NCBI GenBank assembly: GCA_965231905.1
Contig: CBDDOO010000001.1
Span: forward strand, 62,001 to 126,000
Origin: G963663315 sp965231905
GTDB lineage: Bacteria; Pseudomonadota; Gammaproteobacteria; Arenicellales; Poriferihabitantaceae
Length of the DNA: 64,000 bases
Reading direction: 5' to 3'
Part shown: in pieces, positions 1 through 9,015 of the stretch
Layout: every line of letters starts with the position of its first letter
Numbering within the stretch: the stretch's first letter is position 1
Position numbers and translations under genes: made by a program
The notes under the pieces: model-generated
What the model was told of the DNA's origin: nothing
Seen by the model: the letters and a program-made list of their open reading frames with translations, nothing else
Databases searched by the model: none

Positions 1-1
1 C

Positions 2-1024
2 TGGAAGGTTTTTGGCGACCAGTGGCAGGCCGCCCTGTCCGGTATCCAGGCCAATGGATATTCCAAGGCGGAGGCGCTGGAGAAATATAACTGCGTAGTC
101 GGAGTGGCCGATGTGAGCTTCGAGGTGGAGCGCGGTGAAATTTTCTGCATCATGGGCCTGTCCGGAAGCGGCAAGTCCACACTGGTGAGACACATCAACC
201 GGTTGCTGGAACCTTCCGCGGGGCGCATCATGGTTGGCGGACAGGATGTGATGGAAATGGAGGAGAATGCGTTGCGCCGGTTCCGCAACGAACACATTGC
301 CATGGTTTTCCAGAATTTCGCGCTGATGCCGCATCGTTCGGTACTGGACAATATCGCCATGCCACTGGAAATCCGCGGAATCAACAAGAACCGTCGGTTG
401 CACGTGGCGGAAAAAACGCTGGCAATGGTAGAGTTGGGCGGATGGGGCAACAAGTTCGCGCACGAATTGTCCGGAGGTATGCAACAGCGCGTGGGCCTGG
501 CCCGGGCCATTGCCGCAGACCCTGAGATCCTGCTGATGGATGAGCCGTTCAGCGCGCTGGACCCACTGATCCGCCGTCAGTTGCAATCCGAGTTCATGGC
601 GCTGGCGTCCGGGATGCAAAAAACAACGGTTTTTATCACGCATGATCTCGACGAAGCGGTGCGGATCGGTCATCGTATTGCCATCATGCGGGATGGTCAT
701 GTGGTACAGATCGGCAGACCCGCGGATATTGTCATGCACCCCGCGGATGATTATGTCGCGGATTTCGTTGCCGGGATATCCCGGCTCAAGGTAGTGCGGG
801 CGGAAACGGTGATGCAGCCGCTGATGGAATACGAGAAGGAGCATGGGCCGTTGCCGGACGGGGCGCCGGAATTTCTGCTGACAGATAATCTGAGTGTCCT
901 GATTCGAGCCGCCATTGACAGCGAGTTACCCATCCGCATCAATGACAGCGCCGGGCGGGCCCGGGGCGTCATTACCCGGTCTGACCTGTTAACAACCGTC
1001 ATTGAGGGGACAGAAACATCATGA
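2..1024 (+). CDS. proV: Glycine betaine/proline ABC transporter ATP-binding protein (5' partial)
   Basis: This is the ATPase subunit of a ProU-type osmoprotectant importer, acting on the cytoplasmic face of the inner membrane. The reading frame is open from base 2, so the start lies before the window. The first visible residues (WKVFGDQW...) are ProV-like sequence, so the GTG at 104 is not the true start. Visible motifs are Walker A (GLSGSGKST, near base 155), the ABC signature LSGGMQQR, Walker B LLMDEPFSALDP, and a C-terminal CBS-type region ending in GVITRSDLLT. CBS domains in this family sense ionic strength. The stop overlaps the proW start as ATGA, which suggests translational coupling. 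The substrate-binding protein is not in the window. Confidence 0.95.
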   Translation, partial: WKVFGDQWQAALSGIQANGYSKAEALEKYNCVVGVADVSFEVERGEIFCIMGLSGSGKSTLVRHINRLLEPSAGRIMVGGQDVMEMEENALRRFRNEHIAMVFQNFALMPHRSVLDNIAMPLEIRGINKNRRLHVAEKTLAMVELGGWGNKFAHELSGGMQQRVGLARAIAADPEILLMDEPFSALDPLIRRQLQSEFMALASGMQKTTVFITHDLDEAVRIGHRIAIMRDGHVVQIGRPADIVMHPADDYVADFVAGISRLKVVRAETVMQPLMEYEKEHGPLPDGAPEFLLTDNLSVLIRAAIDSELPIRINDSAGRARGVITRSDLLTTVIEGTETS

Positions 1025-2556
1025 ACCAGTCGGTCGACGAACAGCAATCAATATCCGAGAGCGAATTGCGGGAGGATCACTCGGAACTGGCGCGGGAGTT
1101 TGTCGGCGTCGGACAGGATTATTATCTGCGCGTGTTTGACAAGCTCGGCAGCCGGTCCGGGATGCAATGGAGTTTTAATCTGATGGCGGCGTTGCTGGGG
1201 CCGATCTGGTTCGGGATGCGGGGCTTGTGGAATTGGTGCATGCCGTTCGCGGTTCTCGAATCACTCGGCTTCATCCAGATCGCCAGGGGCCTGTTCGGCG
1301 ATCTCGCCATAGAGGCCAGAAACCGTATGGAGAGTGTGCAGGGCACCCTGGAGCTGCGCCGACAGCAGTTGGAGACGGCCATTGAAGCCAATGCCGCCAA
1401 TGTGGATGTCTTCAGGCGGGCTATCGATTCACTGGAATCCGGCATTCTCGAATTGCAGCAGGATGTGATCCGGATCGAGGAGGGCGCGGTCTACGTGGCG
1501 CTGATGGGTCTGTCCCTGCTGATCCTGGTCAAACTGGCGGAGGGTCTGATCGCCAACGTCGTTCTCGAGCGCCGTTTCTCTGACTGGCTCTCCGACCGGA
1601 GCGTACCCCGCGGGATCAGCAGTCTGCGCACCGGACTGAGCGCCTTTTTCTTTATTCTGGTCGTCATCGCCTGTGTCCTGCACTACAGCTTTCCGGGAAG
1701 ATACTCGCTGTTGATGGAGTTTCCGACCAGTCCCGAATATCGTCTTGCCGCGATAGACGGAGTCAAGCAGTTTTTTACCTGGGCGGTGCTCAAGGGTGAG
1801 TGGTTTTTTGACATCATTACGCTGGGTATCCGGACCTTGCTGGATGCCTTGGAGGTGGTATTTGTGGAATCGCCGTGGGTCGTGATCGCCAGTTTCATTG
1901 TGTTGTTGACCTGGCTTTCGGCCGGGCCGCGCACTGCGGTATGGTCCGCCGCGTTTCTCGCTTATATGGGGTTTCTGGGTTTCTGGGAGAAGGCCATGAC
2001 CACGTTGGCCCTGCTGGGGACGGCGGCGCTGATCAGCATCTCTATCGGCATCCCCGTCGGCATGTTCTGCGCTCGCCGGCAGCGGGTGTATGCCGTCCTG
2101 CGCCCGATCATGGATTTCATGCAGACCATGCCGGCTTTTGTATTTATGATTCCCGTAATCGCTTTCTTCGGCACCGGCAAGCCCGCCGCCATCGTCACCA
2201 CCATGATTTTCGGAGGCACTCCGGTGGTGCGCCTCACGGTGCTGGGGCTGCGGGGGGTGCCGGAGCATATCCGTGAGGCCGCGATCGCCTACGGCGCGTC
2301 AAAATGGTATCTGTTGCACAAGGTGGACCTGCCCCTGGCGGCGCCTTCCATTCTCGCCGGCGTCAACCAGACCATCATGCTGAGTCTGGCCATGGTGGTG
2401 GTGGCGTCTCTGATCGGGGCCAAGGGGCTCGGCGAGGATGTACTGGAAGCCCTGCAGTACGCTTCAGTCGGGCAAGGGATTCTGGCCGGCTTTTCGATCC
2501 TGTTCTGCGCCATGATCCTGGACCAGATTGTACAGGGCCGGCGCAAGGGACAGTGA
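1021..2556 (+). CDS. proW: Glycine betaine/proline ABC transporter permease, N-terminally extended
   Basis: This is the membrane subunit partnering the upstream ProV ATPase. The C-terminal half is a normal BPD_transp_1 permease with the EAA loop (EAAIAYGASKWYLLHKVDLP, about residues 420-439). At 511 residues it is clearly longer than the roughly 280-350 usual for ProW. The extra N-terminal part has an amphipathic, probably coiled-coil stretch (about residues 95-155, rich in E, R and Q) followed by additional hydrophobic segments near residues 158-180 and 205-225. The ATG sits in the proV stop (4-base overlap). The function of the extension is unknown. It could be a regulatory or periplasmic domain. 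Confidence 0.92.
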   Translation: MNQSVDEQQSISESELREDHSELAREFVGVGQDYYLRVFDKLGSRSGMQWSFNLMAALLGPIWFGMRGLWNWCMPFAVLESLGFIQIARGLFGDLAIEARNRMESVQGTLELRRQQLETAIEANAANVDVFRRAIDSLESGILELQQDVIRIEEGAVYVALMGLSLLILVKLAEGLIANVVLERRFSDWLSDRSVPRGISSLRTGLSAFFFILVVIACVLHYSFPGRYSLLMEFPTSPEYRLAAIDGVKQFFTWAVLKGEWFFDIITLGIRTLLDALEVVFVESPWVVIASFIVLLTWLSAGPRTAVWSAAFLAYMGFLGFWEKAMTTLALLGTAALISISIGIPVGMFCARRQRVYAVLRPIMDFMQTMPAFVFMIPVIAFFGTGKPAAIVTTMIFGGTPVVRLTVLGLRGVPEHIREAAIAYGASKWYLLHKVDLPLAAPSILAGVNQTIMLSLAMVVVASLIGAKGLGEDVLEALQYASVGQGILAGFSILFCAMILDQIVQGRRKGQ

Positions 2557-2660
2557 TGGTTGAGAATGCGGACGTGTTGAGCTAAACCGGATATTGCACG
2601 AGTAGAGAGATTGGGCTGTCTTTGCAGTTTGAGGCGGACATCAGCACTACTGTAATTATG

Positions 2661-2688
2661 CTACTTATAGTCTGTAGACTCAAAGACA
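2661..2688 (+). promoter_or_regulatory. C-box operator of the restriction-modification controller gene
   Basis: Two half-palindromes, ACTTATAGTC (2663-2672) and GACTCAAAGAC (2677-2687), lie about 57 bases before the controller ATG, with TATTAT-like -10 sequence near 2707. GACT/AGTC half sites are the known signature of C-protein operators such as those of Esp1396I. The same 12-mer, CTACTTATAGTC, recurs upstream of the methyltransferase gene at 5804-5815. Confidence 0.75.
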
Positions 2689-2744
2689 CCCAACCCGGGA
2701 AGCTACTATTATGTCAGCGGTGTCAGGACACTTACGAAAGGTAA

Positions 2745-3002
2745 ATGGGTAAGAAAAGATTTAGAACACCCAGTATAGGGTTGAGGCGAATCCTTGCAGA
2801 AAATATCTGTACATACAGAAAAATCAAACAAATATCTCAGGAAGAGCTTGCCGATTTGTGTAATATCCATCGAACTTATGTCGGTTCGGTAGAAAGGGGA
2901 GAGAGAAATGTAACTCTGAGCACATTGGAAATTTTTGCCACAGTTCTTAATGTGGAAGTTTCAAGACTTTTGACTAAAGAGGCATTCAAGAATGGCATCT
3001 GA
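2745..3002 (+). CDS. Controller (C) protein of type II restriction-modification system, XRE/HTH_3 family
   Basis: This is an 85-residue helix-turn-helix regulator. The core (ISQEELADLCNIHRTYVGSVERGERNVTLSTLE) has the HRTYVGSVERGERN stretch typical of restriction-modification controller proteins. Family knowledge says such proteins bind C-boxes, first activating their own promoter and the restriction gene and later repressing, which delays restriction until methylation is established. Matching C-boxes are present at 2661-2688 and, for the methyltransferase, at 5804-5826. The stop codon overlaps the endonuclease gene by 11 bases. A GAAAGG ribosome site precedes the ATG. Base composition is AT-richer than the surrounding core genes. 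Confidence 0.9.
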   Translation: MGKKRFRTPSIGLRRILAENICTYRKIKQISQEELADLCNIHRTYVGSVERGERNVTLSTLEIFATVLNVEVSRLLTKEAFKNGI

Positions 3003-4044
3003 TAGGGGTGGCTCGAATTCATATGTTGAAGCTATCCGGCAAAGTGGTTTAACGATTTATGATCGTATTGCAATTGGTGATCCCGAATTATGGATTCCGA
3101 CGTCAATACTTGAAGGTCTGCTCAATGCGACGATTGTGGGAATATCTCTTGCTGAATTACCACTTCGTTCCCGCTCAAAGGTGGTTAAAGAGCATGTTTG
3201 CCGAGCGCTTGGCTACCCAGTTCCAGCCAGTTTCACAAAAACGCAGCCACGATTTCCAGGCCAGTATTTCGATACCTATGTCCAAAAATCCAACAACTTA
3301 CAGATTTGGAATGAGATCATTGCACATACGAGACGCTATGTGATCATCCGGGTCGGAACGGATAACGTTATTGATAGAGTGAAAGTAGTTACGGGAAATA
3401 CTCTGGTACAACTGGATACCACTGGAACGCTAACTCAAAAATATCAAGCTCGAGTAGTTCCTGGAGAGGCGAAGGCAGAGCTTATTGCTGCTGTAGATAC
3501 GGAGCGTCTCCAGCGTTCTGTGCGGTCATATATTGATCTTGATCTGGCAGCAAGCCCAATCGACAATCCTGAAGTGCAACAACTTTTTTCGATCAGACAG
3601 GTATTTGAACGGCTTCGGATACTTATTGGGGAAACTTTTCCTGATACTGGCTACGATCAGGAACGTAACCGAGGCGCAGCCTTGCATCAATTGGTGTGTG
3701 AATATTTAGGCTATATCGACTATCAGGACGATGGGCAGTTCCCGGATATACGCCATCAGCTTCTCGAAGTGAAGTTACAGACTTCCCCAACAATTGATCT
3801 GGGTCTTGTATGCCCGAATAGCGAAGAGATCCTTGACATCCCTATGGTTGGCGGTCAGCAAGTTCGTCACTGCGATGTTCGTTATGCTTTGTTTTATGCG
3901 AGGACGGATGGAGAGCTTGTCACGTTGACACATCTGTTTCTCACGACAGGCGAAAACTTTTTCATGCGGTTCCCACAGTTCCAAGGGCAGGTAATTAACC
4001 GGAAGATACAAATCTTACTCCCGCCCACCTTCTTCGACAGTTAG
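2992..4044 (+). CDS. Type II restriction endonuclease, PD-(D/E)XK type
   Basis: Its position identifies this 350-residue protein as the endonuclease: it follows and overlaps the controller gene and converges on the cognate adenine methyltransferase. The C-terminal half carries a plausible PD-(D/E)XK site: FPDIRHQLLEVKLQ, about residues 249-262, with Asp in PD and Glu/Lys in EVK, preceded by the RNRGAALHQLV helix. I do not recognise a named specificity family, so the recognition site is unknown. Its last 30 bases overlap the 3' end of the methyltransferase gene on the other strand. It is AT-rich relative to the chromosome, consistent with horizontal transfer. Confidence 0.8.
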   Translation: MASDRGGSNSYVEAIRQSGLTIYDRIAIGDPELWIPTSILEGLLNATIVGISLAELPLRSRSKVVKEHVCRALGYPVPASFTKTQPRFPGQYFDTYVQKSNNLQIWNEIIAHTRRYVIIRVGTDNVIDRVKVVTGNTLVQLDTTGTLTQKYQARVVPGEAKAELIAAVDTERLQRSVRSYIDLDLAASPIDNPEVQQLFSIRQVFERLRILIGETFPDTGYDQERNRGAALHQLVCEYLGYIDYQDDGQFPDIRHQLLEVKLQTSPTIDLGLVCPNSEEILDIPMVGGQQVRHCDVRYALFYARTDGELVTLTHLFLTTGENFFMRFPQFQGQVINRKIQILLPPTFFDS

Positions 4045-5763
4045 GCCAAACGACTTCCAGATTAAATTATTCAATTCCTGTTGGAGTTGACTAACTTCAT
4101 CAGAGGGAGTGCAATCATATATCTGCTTTGCTTTAGCAATGACTGTCTTGCTAAGAGAAGTTTGCGGGTCCGGGAGCGGGAACTTCTCAACGTACTGGGT
4201 AATGTAGCGCCTCCGGCCTGCGTAAAGCTTGTTGTTAAAACGGTAGTCGTAGAACTGTTCAGCAAACGTTGAATTACCCACAGCGGCGGCAAGCCACAGC
4301 AAATCAACTTGTGCTGGATTTTTGCAAGCAAGCCAATAACAATCACCATTGACGATAGATCCATCCAGGTCAATCCAGAAAGTTGGTTCGCTGGCAATAT
4401 CGCGGAATACAAGCTTGGGGCAACGCCAGGCATCGGGGTCCTGTGGAACCCAGATTTCGAACCATTTGCGACCTGATTTAGTAAGGTATTTCCGGTTCTC
4501 AAGGATGGCTCGATGGGTTTCGAGATATGCCTTACTACAAGGGTAGTCGGCAAGGTCTACTGCGTGTCGGCGGCCTTGCACAGCTTTGTGTGGATAGAGA
4601 ATCCGGGTCAATTGCTGTTCATTAAGAGGTTTAAATCGCCGGGCGATGCGGTGAGTTGTGATTGGTTTAAGAAGTTCAGGGAGATCGTTCCTGGGGATGT
4701 TCTGCCAATCGTTTCGGATAAAGACCTTATCAGCGCATGTCTTTACACCAACGCGTATTTTTCCAATGTCACGGAAGGTGCCCCAACTGTGAACGTCTAC
4801 AGTTGCCAGCCAGGCGTCAACGGCCTTTGTAGTTATCCGCCATACACCACCAAATGTCCCGCTTGTATCCAGCTTTCCATGCCGAACGTTGAAACGTCGG
4901 CCATCATTAATTTCGATGACACCCTCTCCACCAAGCGCATTGAGAGGATCAGTCGTAATTTCTTTTGCTGAACTGGAGGTTTGATAGATAGACGTAAAGC
5001 CCGGAGTCTTTTTATTGCAGCCGTTCTTGTTCTCGGCGAGCAAAACTGCGGGTAAAACTGCAGCGTTAAACAGTTTGGTATCACCCAAATCCCAAACATG
5101 CCGAACATGAAGGCGTTTCAGTAAGGCTTGCCGTACGGAGGAGCCAGACCTGGTTGTCATGAAACGATTCGAAACAATGATTCCAGCAATACCATTTGGA
5201 CTCAGTACACGGGATATGCCGAGCACAAAAGCGTGATACAAGTCTACACGGCCAGTTAAATTAAACTGTTTGGCGAGTAGTTGTGCCCGGTCTGCCCCTA
5301 GGATCTGAGTACGTACATAAGGCGGGTTCGCAATGATCAGATCGTAGGTTTTGGGAGCGACTGAGCCAAACATGCTAGTCTGGTCGTTGCAACTGAAGTG
5401 TTCAAAGACATGTTCAAGGAAGTCTCTGGACTCAAAGTGTTGGAGAATGTCTGGGAATCGTTCCTTGATTCTTGCTGCCGCAGTATCTAGCGCTTTCCTG
5501 TTTGTCTCGAAACCATTGACCTCAATTGTAAAATCTGTCTGGTTAGTCAGGTCATCAAGGAGACTAACAAGCAACTCTCCGTCACCGATGGCAGGGTCAA
5601 AGACTCGAATCCGACGGTTAGTCGGGAGTTTACTGGCAGTCTGTAAAATTTTTCCGGCGACAAAATCAGCAAGAATCTTGGGTGTATAGGTAACTCCACC
5701 AGCCTTTTCCTCAGTGACGAAATGGTAGCGCTTTACCAAGTGTGGCCGGTGTAGCGCCTCCAT
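4015..5763 (-). CDS. Type II site-specific adenine-N6 DNA methyltransferase
   Basis: This 582-residue enzyme protects host DNA against the convergent endonuclease. Motif I (VFDPAIGDGELLVSLL, about residues 49-64) binds S-adenosylmethionine. Motif IV (IIANPPYV, about residue 140) is the catalytic NPPY of N6-adenine methyltransferases. The second half (DYPCSKAYLETHRAIL through FWIDLDGSIVNGDCYWL) resembles the TaqI/Eco57I-type specificity region. A GGAGG ribosome site lies 7 bases before the ATG. The promoter region carries a C-box, so expression is probably down-regulated by the controller protein. Single-chain and separate from the nuclease, it fits an ordinary type II rather than IIG system. 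Confidence 0.92.
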   Translation of the reverse strand: MEALHRPHLVKRYHFVTEEKAGGVTYTPKILADFVAGKILQTASKLPTNRRIRVFDPAIGDGELLVSLLDDLTNQTDFTIEVNGFETNRKALDTAAARIKERFPDILQHFESRDFLEHVFEHFSCNDQTSMFGSVAPKTYDLIIANPPYVRTQILGADRAQLLAKQFNLTGRVDLYHAFVLGISRVLSPNGIAGIIVSNRFMTTRSGSSVRQALLKRLHVRHVWDLGDTKLFNAAVLPAVLLAENKNGCNKKTPGFTSIYQTSSSAKEITTDPLNALGGEGVIEINDGRRFNVRHGKLDTSGTFGGVWRITTKAVDAWLATVDVHSWGTFRDIGKIRVGVKTCADKVFIRNDWQNIPRNDLPELLKPITTHRIARRFKPLNEQQLTRILYPHKAVQGRRHAVDLADYPCSKAYLETHRAILENRKYLTKSGRKWFEIWVPQDPDAWRCPKLVFRDIASEPTFWIDLDGSIVNGDCYWLACKNPAQVDLLWLAAAVGNSTFAEQFYDYRFNNKLYAGRRRYITQYVEKFPLPDPQTSLSKTVIAKAKQIYDCTPSDEVSQLQQELNNLIWKSFGLTVEEGGRE

Positions 5764-5803
5764 TAAATAGCCTCCAAAACTTTAAAGCATAAATATAACA
5801 TGG

Positions 5804-5826
5804 CTACTTATAGTCATCTATAATCG
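5804..5826 (-). promoter_or_regulatory. C-box operator at the methyltransferase promoter
   Basis: CTACTTATAGTC (plus strand, 5804-5815) is identical to the controller operator, followed by CTATAATC as a looser second half site. On the minus strand it reads GACTATAAGTAG just upstream of a TATATT -10-like sequence, about 40 bases before the methyltransferase ATG. In Esp1396I-type systems this site lets the C protein repress the methyltransferase. Confidence 0.65.
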
Positions 5827-6003
5827 GAGAAAAGTCAACGCTCGCTGGATGCTGATTTATCGCCAAAGGTAAGCGGAGGGCACTTGTTCTGGAAAGAAGA
5901 AATCAACCGGGAGGTAAACTGAAATCTCATCCAAGCCTCTTCGCGATCTGATCAAATGCGCCGAAACAGATGTTGCTGACCGGATCATTCAAGGGGTCGG
6001 CGT

Positions 6004-6984
6004 GTGATGCGCTTGGTAAGAGCTATAATAGCTGGCGCTTACCAATTAAAATTCTCTATGCAATCCATTCGACCACCACAAGCAAAGGATTATGTCTTTC
6101 TGGTCACGTTGTCGGCGATATGGGCATCCACTTTTATATGTATTGAGATTGCATTGCAGGGTTTTACTCCCTTCGCGATTGCGGCCTGGCGGATTTTTAT
6201 CGGCTTCATCGCATTGCTGCCATTTGTGATTATTCACTGGAGAAAGCTGCCGCAAGGATGGCGGGTCTGGGGATTAATTGCTCTGGTCGGAATGCTTTAC
6301 AACGCAATTCCTTTTACTCTGGTAAGTTGGGGTCAGCAATTCATCCCGAGCAGCACGACCGCAATTGTTATGGCCTGTGGCCCGTTTATTGCATTAGTTT
6401 TGTCCCACCTGCTTACCCCGGACGATAAATTTACTCTTGGCAAAATGATCGGGGTCGTATTGGGGTTCAGTGGTGTATCACTACTGATCGGATTTGAAGC
6501 AATAGAGGGTAGCGCTCAAGCCGTCGTCGGCCAAATTGCGATGGTCGCCGCTGTTGTTTGCTATATCCTTTCTGCGCTGCTGATCCGTCGAATTACAGGT
6601 TTGTCGCCGCTTCTGATTAGTGCCGCAGTACTGGGTACGACCTCTATTTATATGATCCCTGTAATGTTTTTGGCAGGTGAACAAATTCCCGAGACTGTGA
6701 ATCTGATTCCACTTATCGGATTGGTTGTTCTCGGGTTAATTCCGACCGCTGCCGAGTATATTTTGAGAATTCAAATAGTACAGCAGGTAGGAACGACATT
6801 CCTTTCACAAGCCGGTTACATGATGCCTTTGTTTGGTCTGTTCTGGAGTTGGCTGTTTTTGAATCAAATACCGGGGCAGGTGAGTTGGATAGCGCTCGTG
6901 CTGGTTCTTACTGGCCTTGCGGTCAGTCGAGGAAGAATCTCATGGTTTGTCCAGAAATCACATCGACGTTTCCTGCTCAAGTAG
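6004..6984 (+). CDS. EamA-family (DMT superfamily) transporter
   Basis: This is an inner-membrane drug/metabolite transporter with ten predicted hydrophobic segments in two EamA repeats. The first contains SAIWASTFICIEIALQGFTP and the second SALLIRRITGLSPLLISAA. Members export amino acids, amines or other metabolites, and the substrate cannot be told from sequence. The longest reading frame starts at GTG 6004 (an AAGGGG site lies 7 bases upstream). ATG 6007 and ATG 6058 (MQSIRPPQAKDY) are alternatives, and 6058 gives the more typical DMT N-terminus. It stands alone between the restriction-modification cassette and ilvE. A second paralogue is at 8112-9011. Confidence 0.88.
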   Translation: MMRLVRAIIAGAYQLKFSMQSIRPPQAKDYVFLVTLSAIWASTFICIEIALQGFTPFAIAAWRIFIGFIALLPFVIIHWRKLPQGWRVWGLIALVGMLYNAIPFTLVSWGQQFIPSSTTAIVMACGPFIALVLSHLLTPDDKFTLGKMIGVVLGFSGVSLLIGFEAIEGSAQAVVGQIAMVAAVVCYILSALLIRRITGLSPLLISAAVLGTTSIYMIPVMFLAGEQIPETVNLIPLIGLVVLGLIPTAAEYILRIQIVQQVGTTFLSQAGYMMPLFGLFWSWLFLNQIPGQVSWIALVLVLTGLAVSRGRISWFVQKSHRRFLLK

Positions 6985-7095
6985 AGTAACCGGTCATTCC
7001 AAGGCGTTATTATATAGAGTCCAGATCGCTTTTCAACGGATGATCGGCGGACTAATGATGCGGTGACGGACAGGCACGGTGACCTGCCCCTGCGG

Positions 7096-8010
7096 TTAAT
7101 AGACCGCGGTGAGCCAGCGCCGGTAATCCGCTTCTTCGCCGAGCAGGATACGACGAAACCATTCCTCGATTTGCCGGGTGATCGGTCCCTTGCCGCCATC
7201 TCCGATCTGCCGATGGTCAATACTGCTGATAGCCGCCATCTGCACACCGGTGCCACAGAAAAAAGCCTCGTCGGCGATATAGAGCTCGGAGCGGTCAATT
7301 TCTCTTTCCTGTACCGGGATTTTGAGTTTTTCCCTGGCCAGTTCAATCAGTGATTTTCTGACGATCCCTTCCAGCAGGTTGGCTGTGACCGGCGGTGTAA
7401 TCAGGGTCCCGTTCCTGACCATCACAAAGTTCGCCGCAGAGGCTTCGGACACATGGCCGTCCTGATTCAGCAGTATGGCTTCATCGAACCCGCTTAACAT
7501 GGCATCGCTTTTTGCCAGAGAACTGTTCACATAAGTACCATTGACTTTCCCCCTGGCCGGGATTGCGGTATCGTCCACCCTCCGCCAACTGCTCACCGTA
7601 ACCCGGACCCCCTGGTCCTTGCCGAGATAATGATCAACCGCCTGACTGGAAATGGCAACCTTGTCCTTCGCGTCATGCAGCCAGACCCGGTAAAAGCCTT
7701 CGTCTTTGTAAGCGATCGGCCGGATATAGACATTTTCCTTCCAGCCTTCTCTTCGCAACAATGTCAGGGTGATTTCCTGGAGCTGCTCGTTGCTGTAATC
7801 AATTATACCGTGCAGAAACCGGACACTGTTCAGGAACCGTTCGTAATGATCGGCCAGCCTGAAAACATAGAGTTGTTGTTGATCCTGATTCCAGTAGGCC
7901 CGGATACCCGCGAAACAGCCGGTCCCGTAATGTAGTGTATGATTGGTGATGCTCACCTTCGCCTGATCAATGGGAATGATTTCCCCTTCGAAGAAGGCCA
8001 ATGTTGTCAT
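7096..8010 (-). CDS. ilvE: Branched-chain amino acid aminotransferase
   Basis: This PLP-dependent class IV aminotransferase interconverts leucine, isoleucine and valine with their 2-oxo acids. At 304 residues it has normal family length when started at ATG 8010 (MTTLAFFEGEIIPIDQAKVS). The longer open frame upstream lacks homology-like character. Recognisable parts are the HTLHYGTGCFAGIRAY N-terminal motif, the lysine region ARGKVNGTYVNS, EASAANFVMV, and the C-terminal FFCGTGVQMAAI. It is the last gene of a same-strand run (CPA2 antiporter, rarA, eamA, ilvE), 101 bases after the EamA stop. The catalytic lysine assignment is from family knowledge. Confidence 0.95.
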   Translation of the reverse strand: MTTLAFFEGEIIPIDQAKVSITNHTLHYGTGCFAGIRAYWNQDQQQLYVFRLADHYERFLNSVRFLHGIIDYSNEQLQEITLTLLRREGWKENVYIRPIAYKDEGFYRVWLHDAKDKVAISSQAVDHYLGKDQGVRVTVSSWRRVDDTAIPARGKVNGTYVNSSLAKSDAMLSGFDEAILLNQDGHVSEASAANFVMVRNGTLITPPVTANLLEGIVRKSLIELAREKLKIPVQEREIDRSELYIADEAFFCGTGVQMAAISSIDHRQIGDGGKGPITRQIEEWFRRILLGEEADYRRWLTAVY

Positions 8011-8111
8011 AGTGAATCCGCAGTTGAAGGAATTAAATGGCTGGATGCTGATCGCATCAGACGAATTGCAGGTAAATTGTACTGGATATATCGGATTGGG
8101 TGGGAGGTTTT

Positions 8112-9011
8112 TTACCGGATTGGCGGGAGGCGCCGGACTACGGACTCCCGATAAGTGAGATAAGTTACCGCGCATACGATAATTATCCCGCCGGTGATGA
8201 CCCATATATCCGGGATTTCACCAAACAGAAGATATCCGAATATGACCGCCCAGACCAGTTGCAGGAATGAGAACGGCTGGGTTACGGTCAGCGAGGCGGC
8301 GGCGAAGGACCGGGTCAGGGCATAGTGTCCGCAAGTCGCCAACAGCGCGGTCAGGGCCAGCCAGAATAATTCAGGCGCGGTCGGGTCCCGCCATTGCATG
8401 AGCGCTCCGGGCAGCAGCACAAGGGTACATACGATGGATAGCATGACCAGGATATTGGTCGTGCTTTCGCTGTAAGTCAGTTTCTTGGTAAACAGATAGG
8501 AAATCGCAAAGCACAGGGCGGCTATGACTTGCGCCAGGGAACCCGCCTGAACGACCTCAAGTCCGGGGCGCAGGATGGCCAGCATGCCAATGAATCCGAC
8601 TAGGATCGCGCCGAGTCTGCGAGCATGGATACGCTCTTTGAAAATCAGTACCGCGCCGACCGCTATAAAAACGGGGGTGGTGTAACCGATCGCGGTGACT
8701 TCGGCAATCGGAATTCTGGCCATCGCGTAAAACCACAGCATCACCGCTCCACCATGCGCCAGGCCACGCAGAGAATACAGGGTCAGAATGTCCCGGCTCA
8801 TCCCTCGCCAGGGAAATTTTACAATCAGCGGAATCAGGAGAATCAGACCGAAAACATAACGAATGAACGCCGCTTCCACCGCTGGCAGGTTGGTTCCCAG
8901 ATGGCGGACAATGACGGATACGCCGACGAATAACAGACCTGACAGCAACATCCACAAAATGCCGGCGAGATAATCCTGATGGGGCTCCGGGTTTTCCAAT
9001 GGAGGAGTCAA
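8112..9011 (-). CDS. EamA-family (DMT superfamily) transporter
   Basis: A 299-residue inner-membrane transporter with about ten transmembrane segments and two EamA repeats (LAGILWMLLSGLLFVGVSVI near the N-terminus, SFAAASLTVTQPFSFLQLVW near the C-terminus). The second pattern is common in S-adenosylmethionine-uptake-like or RhaT-like DMT proteins, but the substrate is not determinable here. The frame opens at TTG 9011, 5 bases after the rarA stop. No ATG occurs before the first membrane helix, so TTG is the likeliest start. It sits between rarA and ilvE in a tight same-strand arrangement. Confidence 0.85.
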   Translation of the reverse strand: MTPPLENPEPHQDYLAGILWMLLSGLLFVGVSVIVRHLGTNLPAVEAAFIRYVFGLILLIPLIVKFPWRGMSRDILTLYSLRGLAHGGAVMLWFYAMARIPIAEVTAIGYTTPVFIAVGAVLIFKERIHARRLGAILVGFIGMLAILRPGLEVVQAGSLAQVIAALCFAISYLFTKKLTYSESTTNILVMLSIVCTLVLLPGALMQWRDPTAPELFWLALTALLATCGHYALTRSFAAASLTVTQPFSFLQLVWAVIFGYLLFGEIPDIWVITGGIIIVCAVTYLTYRESVVRRLPPIR

Positions 9012-9015
9012 CGAG

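Noticed and set aside
5928..6006. A short open stretch, TEISSKPLRDLIKCAETDVADR..., ending just before the EamA gene
   Set aside because: It looks protein-like and could be the tail of a gene broken when the restriction cassette inserted. It is too short, however, has no start, and I cannot match it to anything.
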